DNA of 64,000 nt from Pseudomonas sp. B6002 (GCF_013385985.1 NZ_JACAOY010000010.1:62001-126000), one strand, 5' to 3'; counted from the first letter of the stretch, positions 35,915 to 45,196 are shown. A program made the numbers and translations. The notes: generated from the sequence alone by a model not told the origin.

Positions 35915-38347
35915 ATGTCCCGCACGCTAGACACCTTGTTGCGCCCCAGCCTGTTAGCCGTGGCCATTGCCTTAAGCACCCCGCTGGCCAGCACTGCGCT
36001 GATGGCAGCCGAACAAGCCTCGAGCGTGCGCGCCTACAACCTGCCAGCGGCGCCGCTGGCCACCACGTTGAACCAGATCGCCAGCCAGGCCGGCCTGGCG
36101 TTGACCCTCAACCCGGCGCTGGCGTCGGGCAAGACCTCGGCACCGGTCAAAGGCCAGTTCGACCCACAGGGCGCGCTGCGTGAAGCTTTGCGTGGTACCG
36201 GTTTGCAATTGGAGCAAAGCAGTGCCGGCACCTTCACCCTGGTCGCGATCCCCGACGGTGTGGTGGCCCTGCCGGAAACCAACATCACCGGGCAAGACGC
36301 CAACTACGAAAGCGCCTGGGGCCCGGCGCAAGGCTACCTGGCGACACGTACCGCCGCTGGCACCAAGACCGACACCGCGCTGGTCGAAGCACCACGTTCG
36401 ATCTCCGTCGCCACTCGCCAGCAAATGCAGGACCGCAACGTCCAGAACCTGGATGACGCAGTCAAATACATGCCCGGCATCGTGTCCGCCAGCTACGGCA
36501 GCGACACCCGTTACGACTGGATGCGCGTGCGTGGCTTCGAACCCACCCAATTCCTCGACGGCCTGCCGCTGCCACGCGGTGTGTACGCCAACCCGAAAGC
36601 CGAGACCTGGAACCTCGACCGCCTCGCCCTGCTGCGTGGCCCGGCTTCATCGATCTACGGCCAGACCCCACCCGGTGGCCTGCTGGACATGGTCAGCCGC
36701 CGTCCCAGCGCCGAATCGAGCAATGCCATCCAGGTGCAGTACGGCAGCGACAACTACCGCCAGATCAACTTCGCCAGCACCGGCAAGATCGACGATGAAG
36801 GCCAGTTCCTTTATGGCCTCAGCGGCGTGGTACGGGATGCCGGTACTCAGGTCGATCACATCGACAACAAGCGCTACAACATCGCGCCGAGCCTGACCTG
36901 GAACATCGACCCGGATACCAAGCTGACCTTCTTGTCGCAGTTCACTCGTGACGATACCGGCACCACCAGCCAGTTCATGCCGATCCAGGGCACCAAGATC
37001 CACTCGCCCTTGGGCGAAGTCTCGCACCACAAGAACCTGGGCGACCCGGACTACGAGTTCTACGACCGTACCTACTACGCACTGGGTTATGCGTTCGAAC
37101 ATCGTTTCAACGACACCTGGCAGTTCAAGCAGAACCTGCGCTACACCAAGTCGGAGCTGTCGTTCCAGCAACTGACCGTGGGCTCTTATGCCTTCTCGCC
37201 GGCCGATGCCGCAGGCAATATCAGCCGTTCAACCACCAACGTTGACGAGAACATCGGCCAGTTGGCGCTGGACAACAACTTCCAGGCCGACTTCGCGACC
37301 GGCGATATCAACCACACCCTGTTGCTCGGCCTGGATCACCAGCGCACCGATACGTCCTATCGGGCGATTTACGGCACTGCGTCGGGTATCAACATTTTCA
37401 ACCCGATCAACACCCAGCCAACGCTGCGTCCAACCGGCGTGCGGCCGTTTTACGATTACAACCAGAAAACCGTACAAACCGGTCTCTACGTCCAGGACCA
37501 GATGGCCCTCGACAAATGGCGCCTGACCTTGGGCGGGCGTGAAGACTGGGTGCATCAGGGCACCACCTACTTCAACGACAACAACTCGACCAACACCGAT
37601 CGCATCAAGCATTTCAGTGGCAACGCCGCGCTGAGTTATGTGTTCGACTCGGGCTTCGTACCGTACTTGTCCTACGCCGAATCCTTCCAACCGGCGAGCA
37701 ACGCCGACACCAATGCCCTCACGACGTTTAAGCCGACCGAAGGCAAGCAATGGGAAATGGGCGTGAAGTACCAGCCGCCCGGCTCTAATACGTTGCTGAG
37801 CGCGGCGGTCTACGACCTGACCCAGAAGAACGTGCAGGTGACCACCCTCGGCGCGGGCGGCGAGCAGATCAACAGCCAGACCGGCGAAGTGAAGGTCAAG
37901 GGCCTGGAGCTGGAAGCCGTGTCTGACGTGACCGAGAACCTCAAGGTGATTGCGGCCTACACCCTGGCCAAATCCGAAGTGCAAAAAGGCATCTACAAGG
38001 GCAACCGCCTGACCTTGATGCCGAACCAGCAGGCTTCGCTGTGGACTGACTACACTTGGCACACAGGCCTTCTCGACGGCTTCGGTATCGGCTTCGGCGC
38101 CCGTTACACCGGCAACACCTATGGCGACCAGGCCAACACCTGGCTGGGCAAGGCAGATGCCTACACCGTGTTCGACGGCGCGGTGCATTACGACCTGGGC
38201 CGCCTGGACAACAGCCTCAAGGGCGCCTCGGTGAAGCTCAACGCCACCAACCTGTTCAACAAGGACTATCTGTCCACCTGTGATGGCAACTACTGCTACT
38301 TCGGCGACCAACGCAGCGTCGTCGCCAGCGCCACCTACCAGTGGTAA
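35915..38347 (+). CDS. TonB-dependent siderophore receptor with signalling domain
   Basis: The receptor (810 residues) has a signal peptide (about 1-32), an STN/secretin-type signalling domain (about 55-115) that would contact FecR, a plug domain (about 155-265) and a beta-barrel ending in the aromatic residue Trp. It resembles ferrichrome-type hydroxamate receptors (FhuA/FiuA/FoxA clade) by the segments MRVRGFEPTQFLDGLPLPRG and the barrel repeats; the ligand is not certain. It follows fecI-fecR. The AT-rich leader has stretches like TTCTCGTT that may be Fur- or sigma-dependent promoter parts. Confidence 0.9.
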   Translation: MSRTLDTLLRPSLLAVAIALSTPLASTALMAAEQASSVRAYNLPAAPLATTLNQIASQAGLALTLNPALASGKTSAPVKGQFDPQGALREALRGTGLQLEQSSAGTFTLVAIPDGVVALPETNITGQDANYESAWGPAQGYLATRTAAGTKTDTALVEAPRSISVATRQQMQDRNVQNLDDAVKYMPGIVSASYGSDTRYDWMRVRGFEPTQFLDGLPLPRGVYANPKAETWNLDRLALLRGPASSIYGQTPPGGLLDMVSRRPSAESSNAIQVQYGSDNYRQINFASTGKIDDEGQFLYGLSGVVRDAGTQVDHIDNKRYNIAPSLTWNIDPDTKLTFLSQFTRDDTGTTSQFMPIQGTKIHSPLGEVSHHKNLGDPDYEFYDRTYYALGYAFEHRFNDTWQFKQNLRYTKSELSFQQLTVGSYAFSPADAAGNISRSTTNVDENIGQLALDNNFQADFATGDINHTLLLGLDHQRTDTSYRAIYGTASGINIFNPINTQPTLRPTGVRPFYDYNQKTVQTGLYVQDQMALDKWRLTLGGREDWVHQGTTYFNDNNSTNTDRIKHFSGNAALSYVFDSGFVPYLSYAESFQPASNADTNALTTFKPTEGKQWEMGVKYQPPGSNTLLSAAVYDLTQKNVQVTTLGAGGEQINSQTGEVKVKGLELEAVSDVTENLKVIAAYTLAKSEVQKGIYKGNRLTLMPNQQASLWTDYTWHTGLLDGFGIGFGARYTGNTYGDQANTWLGKADAYTVFDGAVHYDLGRLDNSLKGASVKLNATNLFNKDYLSTCDGNYCYFGDQRSVVASATYQW

Positions 38348-38410
38348 TCGGCTGAGTTCATCACCAGGCCGCCCCCATGGGCGGCTTTGGTGTGTCTGAA
38401 GGTTGAAAAA

Positions 38411-39514
38411 ATGAAAAGCAAAACCATCCGCCGCTGGTCCTTCATCCACACCTGGACCAGCCTGATCTGCACGGTGTTCCTGTTGCTGCTCGCCCTTACC
38501 GGCTTGCCGCTGGTGTTTCACCACGAGATCGACCACCTGCTGGGCAACGAGCCGGAACTGGCGCAGATGCCTGCCGATACGCCGCAGCTCAACCTGGAAC
38601 AACTGGTGGCCAAGGCCCAGGCCCATCGCCCCGGCGAAGCCATGCAGTACCTGGCCTGGGACGAAGACGACAAGAACGGCGTGATCGCGATCATGGCCGC
38701 CACAGCCGGCACCGAACCCAATTCGTCGCACACCTTCATGCTCGATGCGCGCACCGGCGAAGCCGTGGAAACGCCGGCGGCCAACGGCGGGCTGACGCTG
38801 TTCCTGCTGCGCTTGCATGTGGACATGTTCGCCGGCCTGCCAGGCAAGTTGCTGCTGGCATTCATGGGCATCCTGTTTGTGGTGGCGATTGTCTCGGGCA
38901 CGGTGTTGTACCTGCCGTTCATGCGCCGCTTGAAGTTCGCCACCGTGCGCCAGGACAAGTCCACCCGCCTGCGCTGGCTCGACCTGCATAACCTGATCGG
39001 CGTGGTCACCCTGACCTGGGCGCTGGTGGTGGGCGTGACCGGCGTGATCAGCGCCTGTGCCGACCTGATCATCGCTGCCTGGCGCCAGGACAGCCTCAGC
39101 GCGATGATCGAGCCGTACAAGAACGCCCCGCCGCTGACCCAGCGTGCACCGGCCACCGAGCTGCTGGCCATCGCCGCCAAGGCTGCGCCCGGCATGGAGC
39201 CGGACTTCATCGCCTTCCCCGGCACGCGCTTTTCCAGCGAGCACCATTACGCGGTGTTCATGAAAGGCAGCACCCACCTCACCTCGCACTTGCTCACGCC
39301 GGTGCTGATCGACGCCAGCACCCTGGCCGTCACCGCCATCGCCGAACGGCCGTGGTACATGGACGCCATGGGCATGTCCCAGCCGCTGCACTTTGGCGAC
39401 TATGGCGGTATGCCGATGAAGATTCTGTGGGCGGTGCTGGATGTGCTGACCATCATCGTGCTGGGCAGCGGGGTCTACCTGTGGATTGTGCGGCGCAAGG
39501 CGGCCAAGCCATGA
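38411..39514 (+). CDS. PepSY-associated membrane protein (iron-regulated)
   Basis: The protein (367 residues) has an N-terminal membrane helix (about 12-35), a PepSY-like periplasmic region, and further helices near 150-175, 195-220 and 335-362. PepSY_TM proteins beside siderophore receptors are thought to act as inner-membrane ferric-siderophore reductases, which fits here, but no reductase site is obvious. I chose the ATG at 38411 with AAGG about 8 bases upstream; an in-frame start at 38387 has no ribosome site. The stop overlaps the next small gene (ATGA). Confidence 0.85.
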   Translation: MKSKTIRRWSFIHTWTSLICTVFLLLLALTGLPLVFHHEIDHLLGNEPELAQMPADTPQLNLEQLVAKAQAHRPGEAMQYLAWDEDDKNGVIAIMAATAGTEPNSSHTFMLDARTGEAVETPAANGGLTLFLLRLHVDMFAGLPGKLLLAFMGILFVVAIVSGTVLYLPFMRRLKFATVRQDKSTRLRWLDLHNLIGVVTLTWALVVGVTGVISACADLIIAAWRQDSLSAMIEPYKNAPPLTQRAPATELLAIAAKAAPGMEPDFIAFPGTRFSSEHHYAVFMKGSTHLTSHLLTPVLIDASTLAVTAIAERPWYMDAMGMSQPLHFGDYGGMPMKILWAVLDVLTIIVLGSGVYLWIVRRKAAKP

Positions 39515-39693
39515 AGCCGCGGCAGTCGAGTTTCTGGAAGGTGTTTGGCATTCCCCTGGGGATTGGCGTGCTCAGTGCGGCGGGGCTGTTTGCGGCGTTG
39601 CTGGGGGATGGGCTGTGGGATTCGCTCAGTTGGGTGGGGTTGGGGATTCCTGCCGGCATTGGTGTATGGGGTTTGTTTAAGCGGCGCGGTTGA
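39511..39693 (+). CDS. Small membrane protein in the siderophore operon
   Basis: This 60-residue protein has two hydrophobic segments (about 8-30 and 38-54) and a basic C-terminus (FKRRG). The start overlaps the PepSY stop by ATGA, so it is translated with it. No known family was recognised. Position suggests a partner of the PepSY protein in iron-siderophore handling. It was chosen over longer frames because of the coupling. Confidence 0.7.
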   Translation: MKPRQSSFWKVFGIPLGIGVLSAAGLFAALLGDGLWDSLSWVGLGIPAGIGVWGLFKRRG

Positions 39694-39698
39694 GGCCG

Positions 39699-39765
39699 TC
39701 ATCGCAGGCAAGCCAGCTCCCACCTTGGAATGCATTACCCTGTGGGAGCTGGCTTGCCTGCGATG
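39699..39765. repeat. REPIN after the siderophore operon
   Basis: Inverted cores ATCGCAGGCAAGCCAGCTCC and TGTGGGAGCTGGCTTGCCTG flank about 20 bases and follow the small membrane protein gene by 6 bases. Confidence 0.92.
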
Positions 39766-39827
39766 AGGCCTTCAAAAACACCCTCAATGCCTCTAGGCTA
39801 GCCGCAGCCCATTCTTGAGGTGTACCC

Positions 39828-40457
39828 ATGTCCGCTCCCAGCATGACCTTGTTCCACAACCCCGCTTCACCCTTTGTCCGCAAAGTGCGCGTGCTGTTGA
39901 TCGAAACCGGCCAGCAGGACCGCGTGGCCCTGCATGCGTGCATGCCAACACCGGTCGCCCCGGACGCCCAGGTGGTGCAAGGCAACCCCGTGGGCAAGAT
40001 CCCGGCCCTGCGTCTGGCCGACGGGTCGGCACTGCACGACAGCCGGGTGATCCTCGACTACCTGGACCACCAGCACGTCGGCAACCCGCTGATCCCCCGC
40101 GACGGCTCCGCGCGCTGGCGCCGCCTGACCCTGGCGTCGATGGCCGACGGCATCATGGATGCGGCCGTGCTGGTGCGTTACGAGACCGCCATGCGCCCTG
40201 CAGAAAAACACTGGGACCAGTGGCTCGACGAGCAGCGCAACAAGATCCGCCGCACCCTCGCCGAGCTGGAACAGGACGCGATTGCCGAGCTGAGCAGCCA
40301 TTTCGACATCGCGGCGATCAGCGTGGCATGCGCCTTGGGTTATCTCGATTTTCGTCATCCTGACCTGCAATGGCGTGATGCTAATCCCGAGCTTGCAGCC
40401 TGGTACGCCGAGGTCAGCCAGCGCCCTTCGATGCTTGAGACTCAGCCCCCGGTTTGA
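39828..40457 (+). CDS. Glutathione S-transferase
   Basis: The protein (209 residues) has the thioredoxin-like N-terminal domain (about 5-80) with SPFVRKVRV near the active site, the cis-Pro segment GKIPALRLADG and the ESRV-like DSRVILDYLD binding the glutathione gamma-glutamyl end, then an all-helical C-terminal domain. It could take part in detoxification; its substrate is unknown. It is flanked by REP elements on both sides and appears to be a single-gene unit. Confidence 0.88.
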   Translation: MSAPSMTLFHNPASPFVRKVRVLLIETGQQDRVALHACMPTPVAPDAQVVQGNPVGKIPALRLADGSALHDSRVILDYLDHQHVGNPLIPRDGSARWRRLTLASMADGIMDAAVLVRYETAMRPAEKHWDQWLDEQRNKIRRTLAELEQDAIAELSSHFDIAAISVACALGYLDFRHPDLQWRDANPELAAWYAEVSQRPSMLETQPPV

Positions 40458-40470
40458 AAACCACCGCAGT

Positions 40471-40582
40471 CCCCTGTAGGAGCTGCGGTGCGACGATTCG
40501 ACTTGCCAGCGATAGCGGAGTGTCAGCTTGCGACTCGTTGACTGGACCACCGCGATCGCTGGCAAGCCAGCTCCTACAGGGG
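40471..40582. repeat. Diverged REP pair / long inverted repeat
   Basis: CCCCTGTAGGAGCTG at the left and CAGCTCCTACAGGGGG at the right form a perfect long inverted repeat of about 15 bases, with imperfect inner arms GACTTGCCAGCGAT and ATCGCTGGCAAGC. The spacer is about 60 bases. It is a different REP subtype from the others. Confidence 0.8.
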
Positions 40583-40646
40583 GCAGTGGCGTGGTTGAGA
40601 AATGCGATAATCCGCGCCTTCATCTGCTGATCTTCACGCAACCCGA

Positions 40647-42020
40647 TCATTGCACCGCCTCCAGGTCAAACTGCAGCGGCTCGACCGCCTTGCGCTTGCC
40701 CACGCCATACCAATCGAGCTTGCGCGTCAGCACCATCACCGTGCCCAGCAGGCCGAACAGCAACAGCGAACCCATCAGCAGCGCGTAATCCTCAGCACTC
40801 AGCAACCCGTACAACAAGCCATACAACGCCGCCAACCCCGCCGAAAAGCCCAGCCCGTGGCTGACGCTGCGCAGCACGTGGCACACGTAGAAACCGATCA
40901 ACAACACACAGGCGCTGGCCGAGATGAGGTAAGCCATGGCGAACCCGATGTGCTCGGACAACGACAACAACAGCAAGTAGAAAAACGCCAGCGCAAACCC
41001 CACCAACGCGTACTGCACCGGGTGCACGGCCAGGTTCTTGAGCACTTCGAACAGGAAGAAGCCAGCGAAGGTCAGGGCGATGAACAGCAGCGCATATTTG
41101 ATCGCACGGTCGCTCTTGAGGTACTGGTCCACCGGGTCAATGAAGTTGACGCCAAAGCCACGGTTGCTGAAGTCCTTGCAGCCCTGCCCGTCGAGACAGC
41201 TTTGCAGCGCTTGTTCAAGGTTGGTGGAGAAGAATGAGGTTTGCCAGGTCGCGGTAAAGCCTGTGTCGCTGACCTCACGCTGGGCGGGCAGGAAGTTGCC
41301 GATAAAGCTGGGGTGCGGCCAGTTGGACGCCAGGGTCACCTGGCTGGTCTTGCCTACCGGCACCACTTGCAGTTGTTCGGTGCCTTGCAGGCGCAGGTCG
41401 AAGGCGAACTCCACGACATAGGGCTTCTTGCTGTCTTGCTGCGGCAGCGCCACGTGCACGCCTTCACCCAACCAATCGACTTGGGAACCCGGTTCAAATT
41501 CCAGGCGCTGGTTGCCCAGTTCCAGCTTCAGCGCGTTTTCGATGCCGCGAATATCGCTGATGCCCACCGCCAGAAACGCCGGCTCAAAGCGGTAATCGGC
41601 AAAGTCTTCCGTGATGCCCATTTGCGCAGGCACTTCAAACCGCCCGCCGATGCGGGTGTCGGCATGGAACAGCCGCGCCTGGTAGATGCCCCGTGCGCGC
41701 AGTTCGGTCTGCACTTTGCCGTCGAGTTCAAATCGATCCGGCAGGAAATACAGACGACCGCGCTCTTCACGCGTGACTTCGTAGCGTTTGTTGAGCTTTT
41801 CATTGAGTTTCCACTCGCGCACGGTCTTGCGATAAGGCACCACCATCACCGGGCCGGTGAGGCGCTGGCTGTAGCTGGAGCTGCGGGCGATGTCCATCAA
41901 TACACCGTCACGCAGCTGCTGGCGGTCGCTGATGATGCCGTTGATCATCAGCAACGGAATCAGCAACAGCAGGATCAGCAGCGCAATGGCGCCAAGTTTG
42001 AAAAGCAGACTGCGGTTCAT
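40647..42020 (-). CDS. creD: CreD inner membrane protein
   Basis: CreD (457 residues) is an inner-membrane protein under CreBC control, linked to envelope integrity and beta-lactam response. It has one N-terminal membrane helix (about 8-28), a large periplasmic region (about 30-300) and about five helices at the C-terminus. The frame is open upstream to 42122, but the ATG at 42020 has the hydrophobic N-terminus and follows GGGAGAGACCC. In P. aeruginosa creD follows creC directly; here 5.9 kb separate them. Confidence 0.92.
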   Translation of the reverse strand: MNRSLLFKLGAIALLILLLLIPLLMINGIISDRQQLRDGVLMDIARSSSYSQRLTGPVMVVPYRKTVREWKLNEKLNKRYEVTREERGRLYFLPDRFELDGKVQTELRARGIYQARLFHADTRIGGRFEVPAQMGITEDFADYRFEPAFLAVGISDIRGIENALKLELGNQRLEFEPGSQVDWLGEGVHVALPQQDSKKPYVVEFAFDLRLQGTEQLQVVPVGKTSQVTLASNWPHPSFIGNFLPAQREVSDTGFTATWQTSFFSTNLEQALQSCLDGQGCKDFSNRGFGVNFIDPVDQYLKSDRAIKYALLFIALTFAGFFLFEVLKNLAVHPVQYALVGFALAFFYLLLLSLSEHIGFAMAYLISASACVLLIGFYVCHVLRSVSHGLGFSAGLAALYGLLYGLLSAEDYALLMGSLLLFGLLGTVMVLTRKLDWYGVGKRKAVEPLQFDLEAVQ

Positions 42021-42087
42021 GGGTCTCTCCCTGTTTTGATGGGGGGAGAGTGTGTGAGGGCTGCGTAGCGGTTTTATGGAGGCTGTG

Positions 42088-42111
42088 TGGAGAGTCTGTG
42101 GAGACTCTCCA
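42088..42111. terminator. Perfect hairpin at the end of the inserted operon
   Basis: TGGAGAGTCT-GTGG-AGACTCTCCA is a perfect 10-bp stem with a 4-base loop, 7 bases past the stop of the hydroxyacid dehydrogenase on the minus strand. No T-run follows. It may mark the end of the operon transcript before creD. Confidence 0.55.
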
Positions 42112-42118
42112 GCGTGGG

Positions 42119-43078
42119 TCAATTGACCACGTTACGGTGGCTGCCCTGTTCAAGAATGCTCAACAGTACCTGTGCTGCCTTGGCCCGCAACTCCGGCAAC
42201 GCCGCGTCGGAATAGAACGCGACATGCGGTGACAGCAACACATCATCACGGCCCAGGAATTGTTCGGGGATCGCTTGACGCTCGTCTTCGTAGACATCGA
42301 GCCCAAGCCCGGCCAACAGGCCGTCGGCCACGGCATCACGCAACGCCTGTGAGTCGATAATCGGACCACGTGCGGTGTTGATCAGGTACTTGCCATTGAG
42401 CATCGCCAGTTCCCGTGCGCCGATCAGGTGATGGGTCTGTTCATTCAGCGGCGTGTGAATGCTCACCAAGTCGGCCTTGTGCAGTAACTGCTCCAGCGTT
42501 TCGCAACGCTGCAGCCCCAAGGATTTTTCCACCCCGCTGCAGACAAGGGGGTCGTAAAAGCTGACCTGACAACCAAACGCCTTGAAGCGCAGCGCCGCCG
42601 CCATGCCGATCCGCCCACACCCAATAATGCCCACGTGCAGTTGGCTCATGCGCGGCAACGCGCCGACTTCACGCCAATCCCAACTGCCTCGCGACACCAC
42701 CTCATGGCCGCGGGGCAAGCGGCGTAGCAACGACAGGGCCATGGACAATGCGTGATCAGCCACCTCTTCAGTCCCGTAGTCGGGCACGTTGGCCACTTCG
42801 ATATGGCGCTGACGGGCTGCCACCAAGTCGATATTGTCAAACCCCACGGCCGCACGAACGATGCCCCGGCACCGTTCAAGGCGGTTGATGAACGCGGCTT
42901 GGAGCGGTACCAGGTGCCAACTGATCAGCCCGTCGCATTGCATCGCAGCCTGCGGCAGTTGGTCCGCATTGGAGACCTGGAACAGCGAGACGCTGGCCCG
43001 CCCACCGAATACATCCTGCTCAATGTCAGCCTTGCTCACGTAGCTGTTGTGAAGCGAGTCTATGATTCCGATTTTCAT
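42119..43078 (-). CDS. D-2-hydroxyacid dehydrogenase (CtBP-like)
   Basis: The protein (319 residues) is an NAD(P)-dependent enzyme interconverting 2-keto and D-2-hydroxy acids. The Rossmann motif GIIGCGRIG is at about 149-157; the catalytic Arg is in NTARGPIID, the Glu in DVYEDE and the His in LSPHVAFYS. It is the last gene of the minus-strand operon with azlD, azlC, the aminotransferase and the KamA-like gene, 9 bases after azlD. In this setting it may reduce the keto acid made by the aminotransferase. The substrate is unknown. Confidence 0.88.
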   Translation of the reverse strand: MKIGIIDSLHNSYVSKADIEQDVFGGRASVSLFQVSNADQLPQAAMQCDGLISWHLVPLQAAFINRLERCRGIVRAAVGFDNIDLVAARQRHIEVANVPDYGTEEVADHALSMALSLLRRLPRGHEVVSRGSWDWREVGALPRMSQLHVGIIGCGRIGMAAALRFKAFGCQVSFYDPLVCSGVEKSLGLQRCETLEQLLHKADLVSIHTPLNEQTHHLIGARELAMLNGKYLINTARGPIIDSQALRDAVADGLLAGLGLDVYEDERQAIPEQFLGRDDVLLSPHVAFYSDAALPELRAKAAQVLLSILEQGSHRNVVN

Positions 43079-43087
43079 GGTTTTTCC

Positions 43088-43387
43088 TTAAATGAGCCAA
43101 CGGATCGCCGCGCAGCTAAAGGTGCCTGCGGCGACGCCGAGCAAGGTGTTCTTGAACTTCCAGACCACCGCCACGGTGATCAGCGCCGCCAGCCAGATCG
43201 ACACATCGCCGGTGGCGAGTTTCGGACTGATCAGCGCGGCCAGCAGCGCCGCCGGCAGGTTTTTCAGAAAGCGTTCTGTGAAGCCGTTAAGGCTGGTGCG
43301 CTCGGCCGTCACCAGCAACCCGCCGATGCGGGTGAGGTAGGTGACCAAAGCCATGCCGATGATTGCCGCCAGTTCCAACTCACTCAT
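43088..43387 (-). CDS. AzlD-family amino-acid export subunit
   Basis: The protein (99 residues) has about three to four membrane helices and the AzlD layout (ELELAAIIGMALVTYLTRIGG start). AzlD pairs with AzlC to export branched-chain amino acids in Bacillus. I chose the ATG at 43387, which overlaps the end of azlC by 8 bases; the frame is open upstream but lies in azlC. It is located in an operon with amino-acid-modifying enzymes, suggesting export of the product. Confidence 0.87.
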   Translation of the reverse strand: MSELELAAIIGMALVTYLTRIGGLLVTAERTSLNGFTERFLKNLPAALLAALISPKLATGDVSIWLAALITVAVVWKFKNTLLGVAAGTFSCAAIRWLI

Positions 43388-44090
43388 GGTCGATTCCCAG
43401 TTGTCCGGCCTGGGGCAACGCGGCCACCAACGCACTGGCGATAATCGCCGCAATCACCACCGACGCCTGGCCAATACCCGGCAACTGCGCCGCGTAGAAG
43501 GCGATGACCCCGGACAGCAGCCACGTGAAGAAATCCAGCGAGCGCTGCCACAGCAACACCATCAACGACAGGAACATCGCCACAAAGGTGAAATCCAGGC
43601 CGAAGTCCGCTGGCCGTGGAATATGGCTGCCCAATTGGGTCCCCAGCAGCGTGCCGCCAACCCAGCCGAAATAGATCAGCAGGCCGGCCTGCACGAAATA
43701 ACGCAGGGACGGCGCCGACTTCTTGAAGCGGTGCTCGGCCAGTGCCCAGGTTTCATCGATCAGCAACAAGGAAAACGCGGGAATCAGCTTGCGCTTGGGT
43801 TCCTTGCGAAACGCTGGGCGCAGCGACAGACTCATCAACAAGTGCCGTAGATTGACCAACAGCGTCGTCAGCACGATGGCCACCAACGACAACTGCCCAG
43901 AGTGCCATTGCTCCACCGCCACAAATTGCGAAGCTCCCGCGAAGACCATCAGGCTCATGAGTGTGGCGGCGAGGGGCGACAGCCCGGCCTTGCTGGCCAA
44001 TACGCCAAACACCAGGCCGAAGACAAAGCCGCTGATGACAATGGGCAAGGCGTCTTGAAAGGCGTCACGAAACTGCAGTTGAGGTTTCAT
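43380..44090 (-). CDS. AzlC-family amino-acid exporter
   Basis: The protein (236 residues) is an AzlC permease with about five to six membrane helices; the family segment VFGVLASKAGLSPLAATLMS and the FAGASQFVAV motif are visible. With AzlD it exports amino acids or analogs. The start overlaps the aminotransferase stop (ATGA). Its placement between a transaminase and a hydroxyacid dehydrogenase is unlike the usual azlCD context beside an Lrp regulator. Confidence 0.9.
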   Translation of the reverse strand: MKPQLQFRDAFQDALPIVISGFVFGLVFGVLASKAGLSPLAATLMSLMVFAGASQFVAVEQWHSGQLSLVAIVLTTLLVNLRHLLMSLSLRPAFRKEPKRKLIPAFSLLLIDETWALAEHRFKKSAPSLRYFVQAGLLIYFGWVGGTLLGTQLGSHIPRPADFGLDFTFVAMFLSLMVLLWQRSLDFFTWLLSGVIAFYAAQLPGIGQASVVIAAIIASALVAALPQAGQLGIDHE

Positions 44091-45196
44091 TCAATGGCCC
44101 TCTCGAACAGTTCCAGCACGCGCTCCTCCAGGGCGGCTTCACAGACGGTGACCCGGATCAGGTTGGCAAACGCTGGATGCAGTGGCCGGTGCACGGCAAT
44201 CCGGTGATCCAGCAGATGCTCCTGCAAGTGGTGAGCCGCCGCCGCAGTCGGCAACAACAGGCTGATGAAGTTGGTACCAGACGGCAGCACCCGGTAGCCC
44301 ATCCCCCGCAACCGCTGGCTGAAGGCATCGCGCAGCAGGGCGTTGTTTTCCTGGATGGCTTCGGCGTGGTGCCGATCGTCCAGCGCCACGCGCGCGGCGT
44401 GCTGCACCAGGCCACCGACGGCGTAGTGAATGCGCACCTTGTCGAGCATGGCGATGGTCGCAGGATCGGCCAGCGCATACCCCAGGCGCAAACCGGCAAG
44501 GGCGTAGGCCTTGGACAGAGAACGCACCCGGATGCAGCCCTCAAGCACCCGCTCACTGTTCATCTGCAAGTCAGGGCAAAAGTCCAGGTAGGCTTCGTCC
44601 AGCAGTAAGGTGCAATCATCGGGCAAGGAAGACGCCAACTCCTGAACCGCTTCAAACGACCACCAACTGCCCGTCGGATTATCCGGGTTAGCCAGGTAGA
44701 CCACCTTGGCGCCGCAACGCACGGCTTCAAGCAACAACCCAGGAATGTTCACTGCCAGGCTGGTGTCCGTGCGGTGATACGGGGTTTCGACCACCTCACA
44801 CCCCGCCGCTTTGGCGAAATACGCAAAGGTTGGATAGGTGCCAGCACTGCATATCACCCGGTCCCCCGGCGCGCACAAGGCTCGAATGCACAACGCCAGG
44901 ACCGCATCGGCGCCGCTGTCCAGGCACAGATGCGCCGGGTTGAAACCGTGAGCCGCCGCCAGTGCCTGGCGTAGGGCAAAGGCTTGCGGATCGCCATACA
45001 GCCGTGCGTGTTCGCAAAAGTCATTGCCGTAGCGCTCGCGCAACGCGGTGAGTGGCGCGTCGAGGCATTCATTGCCGCCCAGGCGCAAGTCGACCTGCCT
45101 GCCCGTGCGCTGTTCAAAGGCGACCATGCCAGGAAACGGGTTGGGGTTGTCCAGGCCCGTCAGATGGCTGGCAAAACGATTGACCATAAGGTTCAT
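44087..45196 (-). CDS. HisC-like class I/II PLP aminotransferase
   Basis: The protein (369 residues) is a class I/II aminotransferase close to histidinol-phosphate aminotransferase. The PLP lysine is Lys229 in RSLSKAYALAGLRLGYAL; Asp200 and Tyr203 in LLLDEAYLDF, and NPDNPTGS (170-177) are conserved. It lies between the KamA-like gene (ATGA overlap at 45193-45196) and azlC (ATGA overlap), so all three are coupled. It is not part of a his operon here. The substrate could be the product of the KamA-like enzyme or its precursor. Confidence 0.88.
   Translation of the reverse strand: MNLMVNRFASHLTGLDNPNPFPGMVAFEQRTGRQVDLRLGGNECLDAPLTALRERYGNDFCEHARLYGDPQAFALRQALAAAHGFNPAHLCLDSGADAVLALCIRALCAPGDRVICSAGTYPTFAYFAKAAGCEVVETPYHRTDTSLAVNIPGLLLEAVRCGAKVVYLANPDNPTGSWWSFEAVQELASSLPDDCTLLLDEAYLDFCPDLQMNSERVLEGCIRVRSLSKAYALAGLRLGYALADPATIAMLDKVRIHYAVGGLVQHAARVALDDRHHAEAIQENNALLRDAFSQRLRGMGYRVLPSGTNFISLLLPTAAAAHHLQEHLLDHRIAVHRPLHPAFANLIRVTVCEAALEERVLELFERAIE

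Noticed and set aside
42021-42118. A CreB binding tag (TTCAC-N6-TTCAC) upstream of creD
   Set aside because: No pair of TTCAC or GTGAA at this spacing is visible in the gap; the only clear structure there is a hairpin ending the neighbouring operon.
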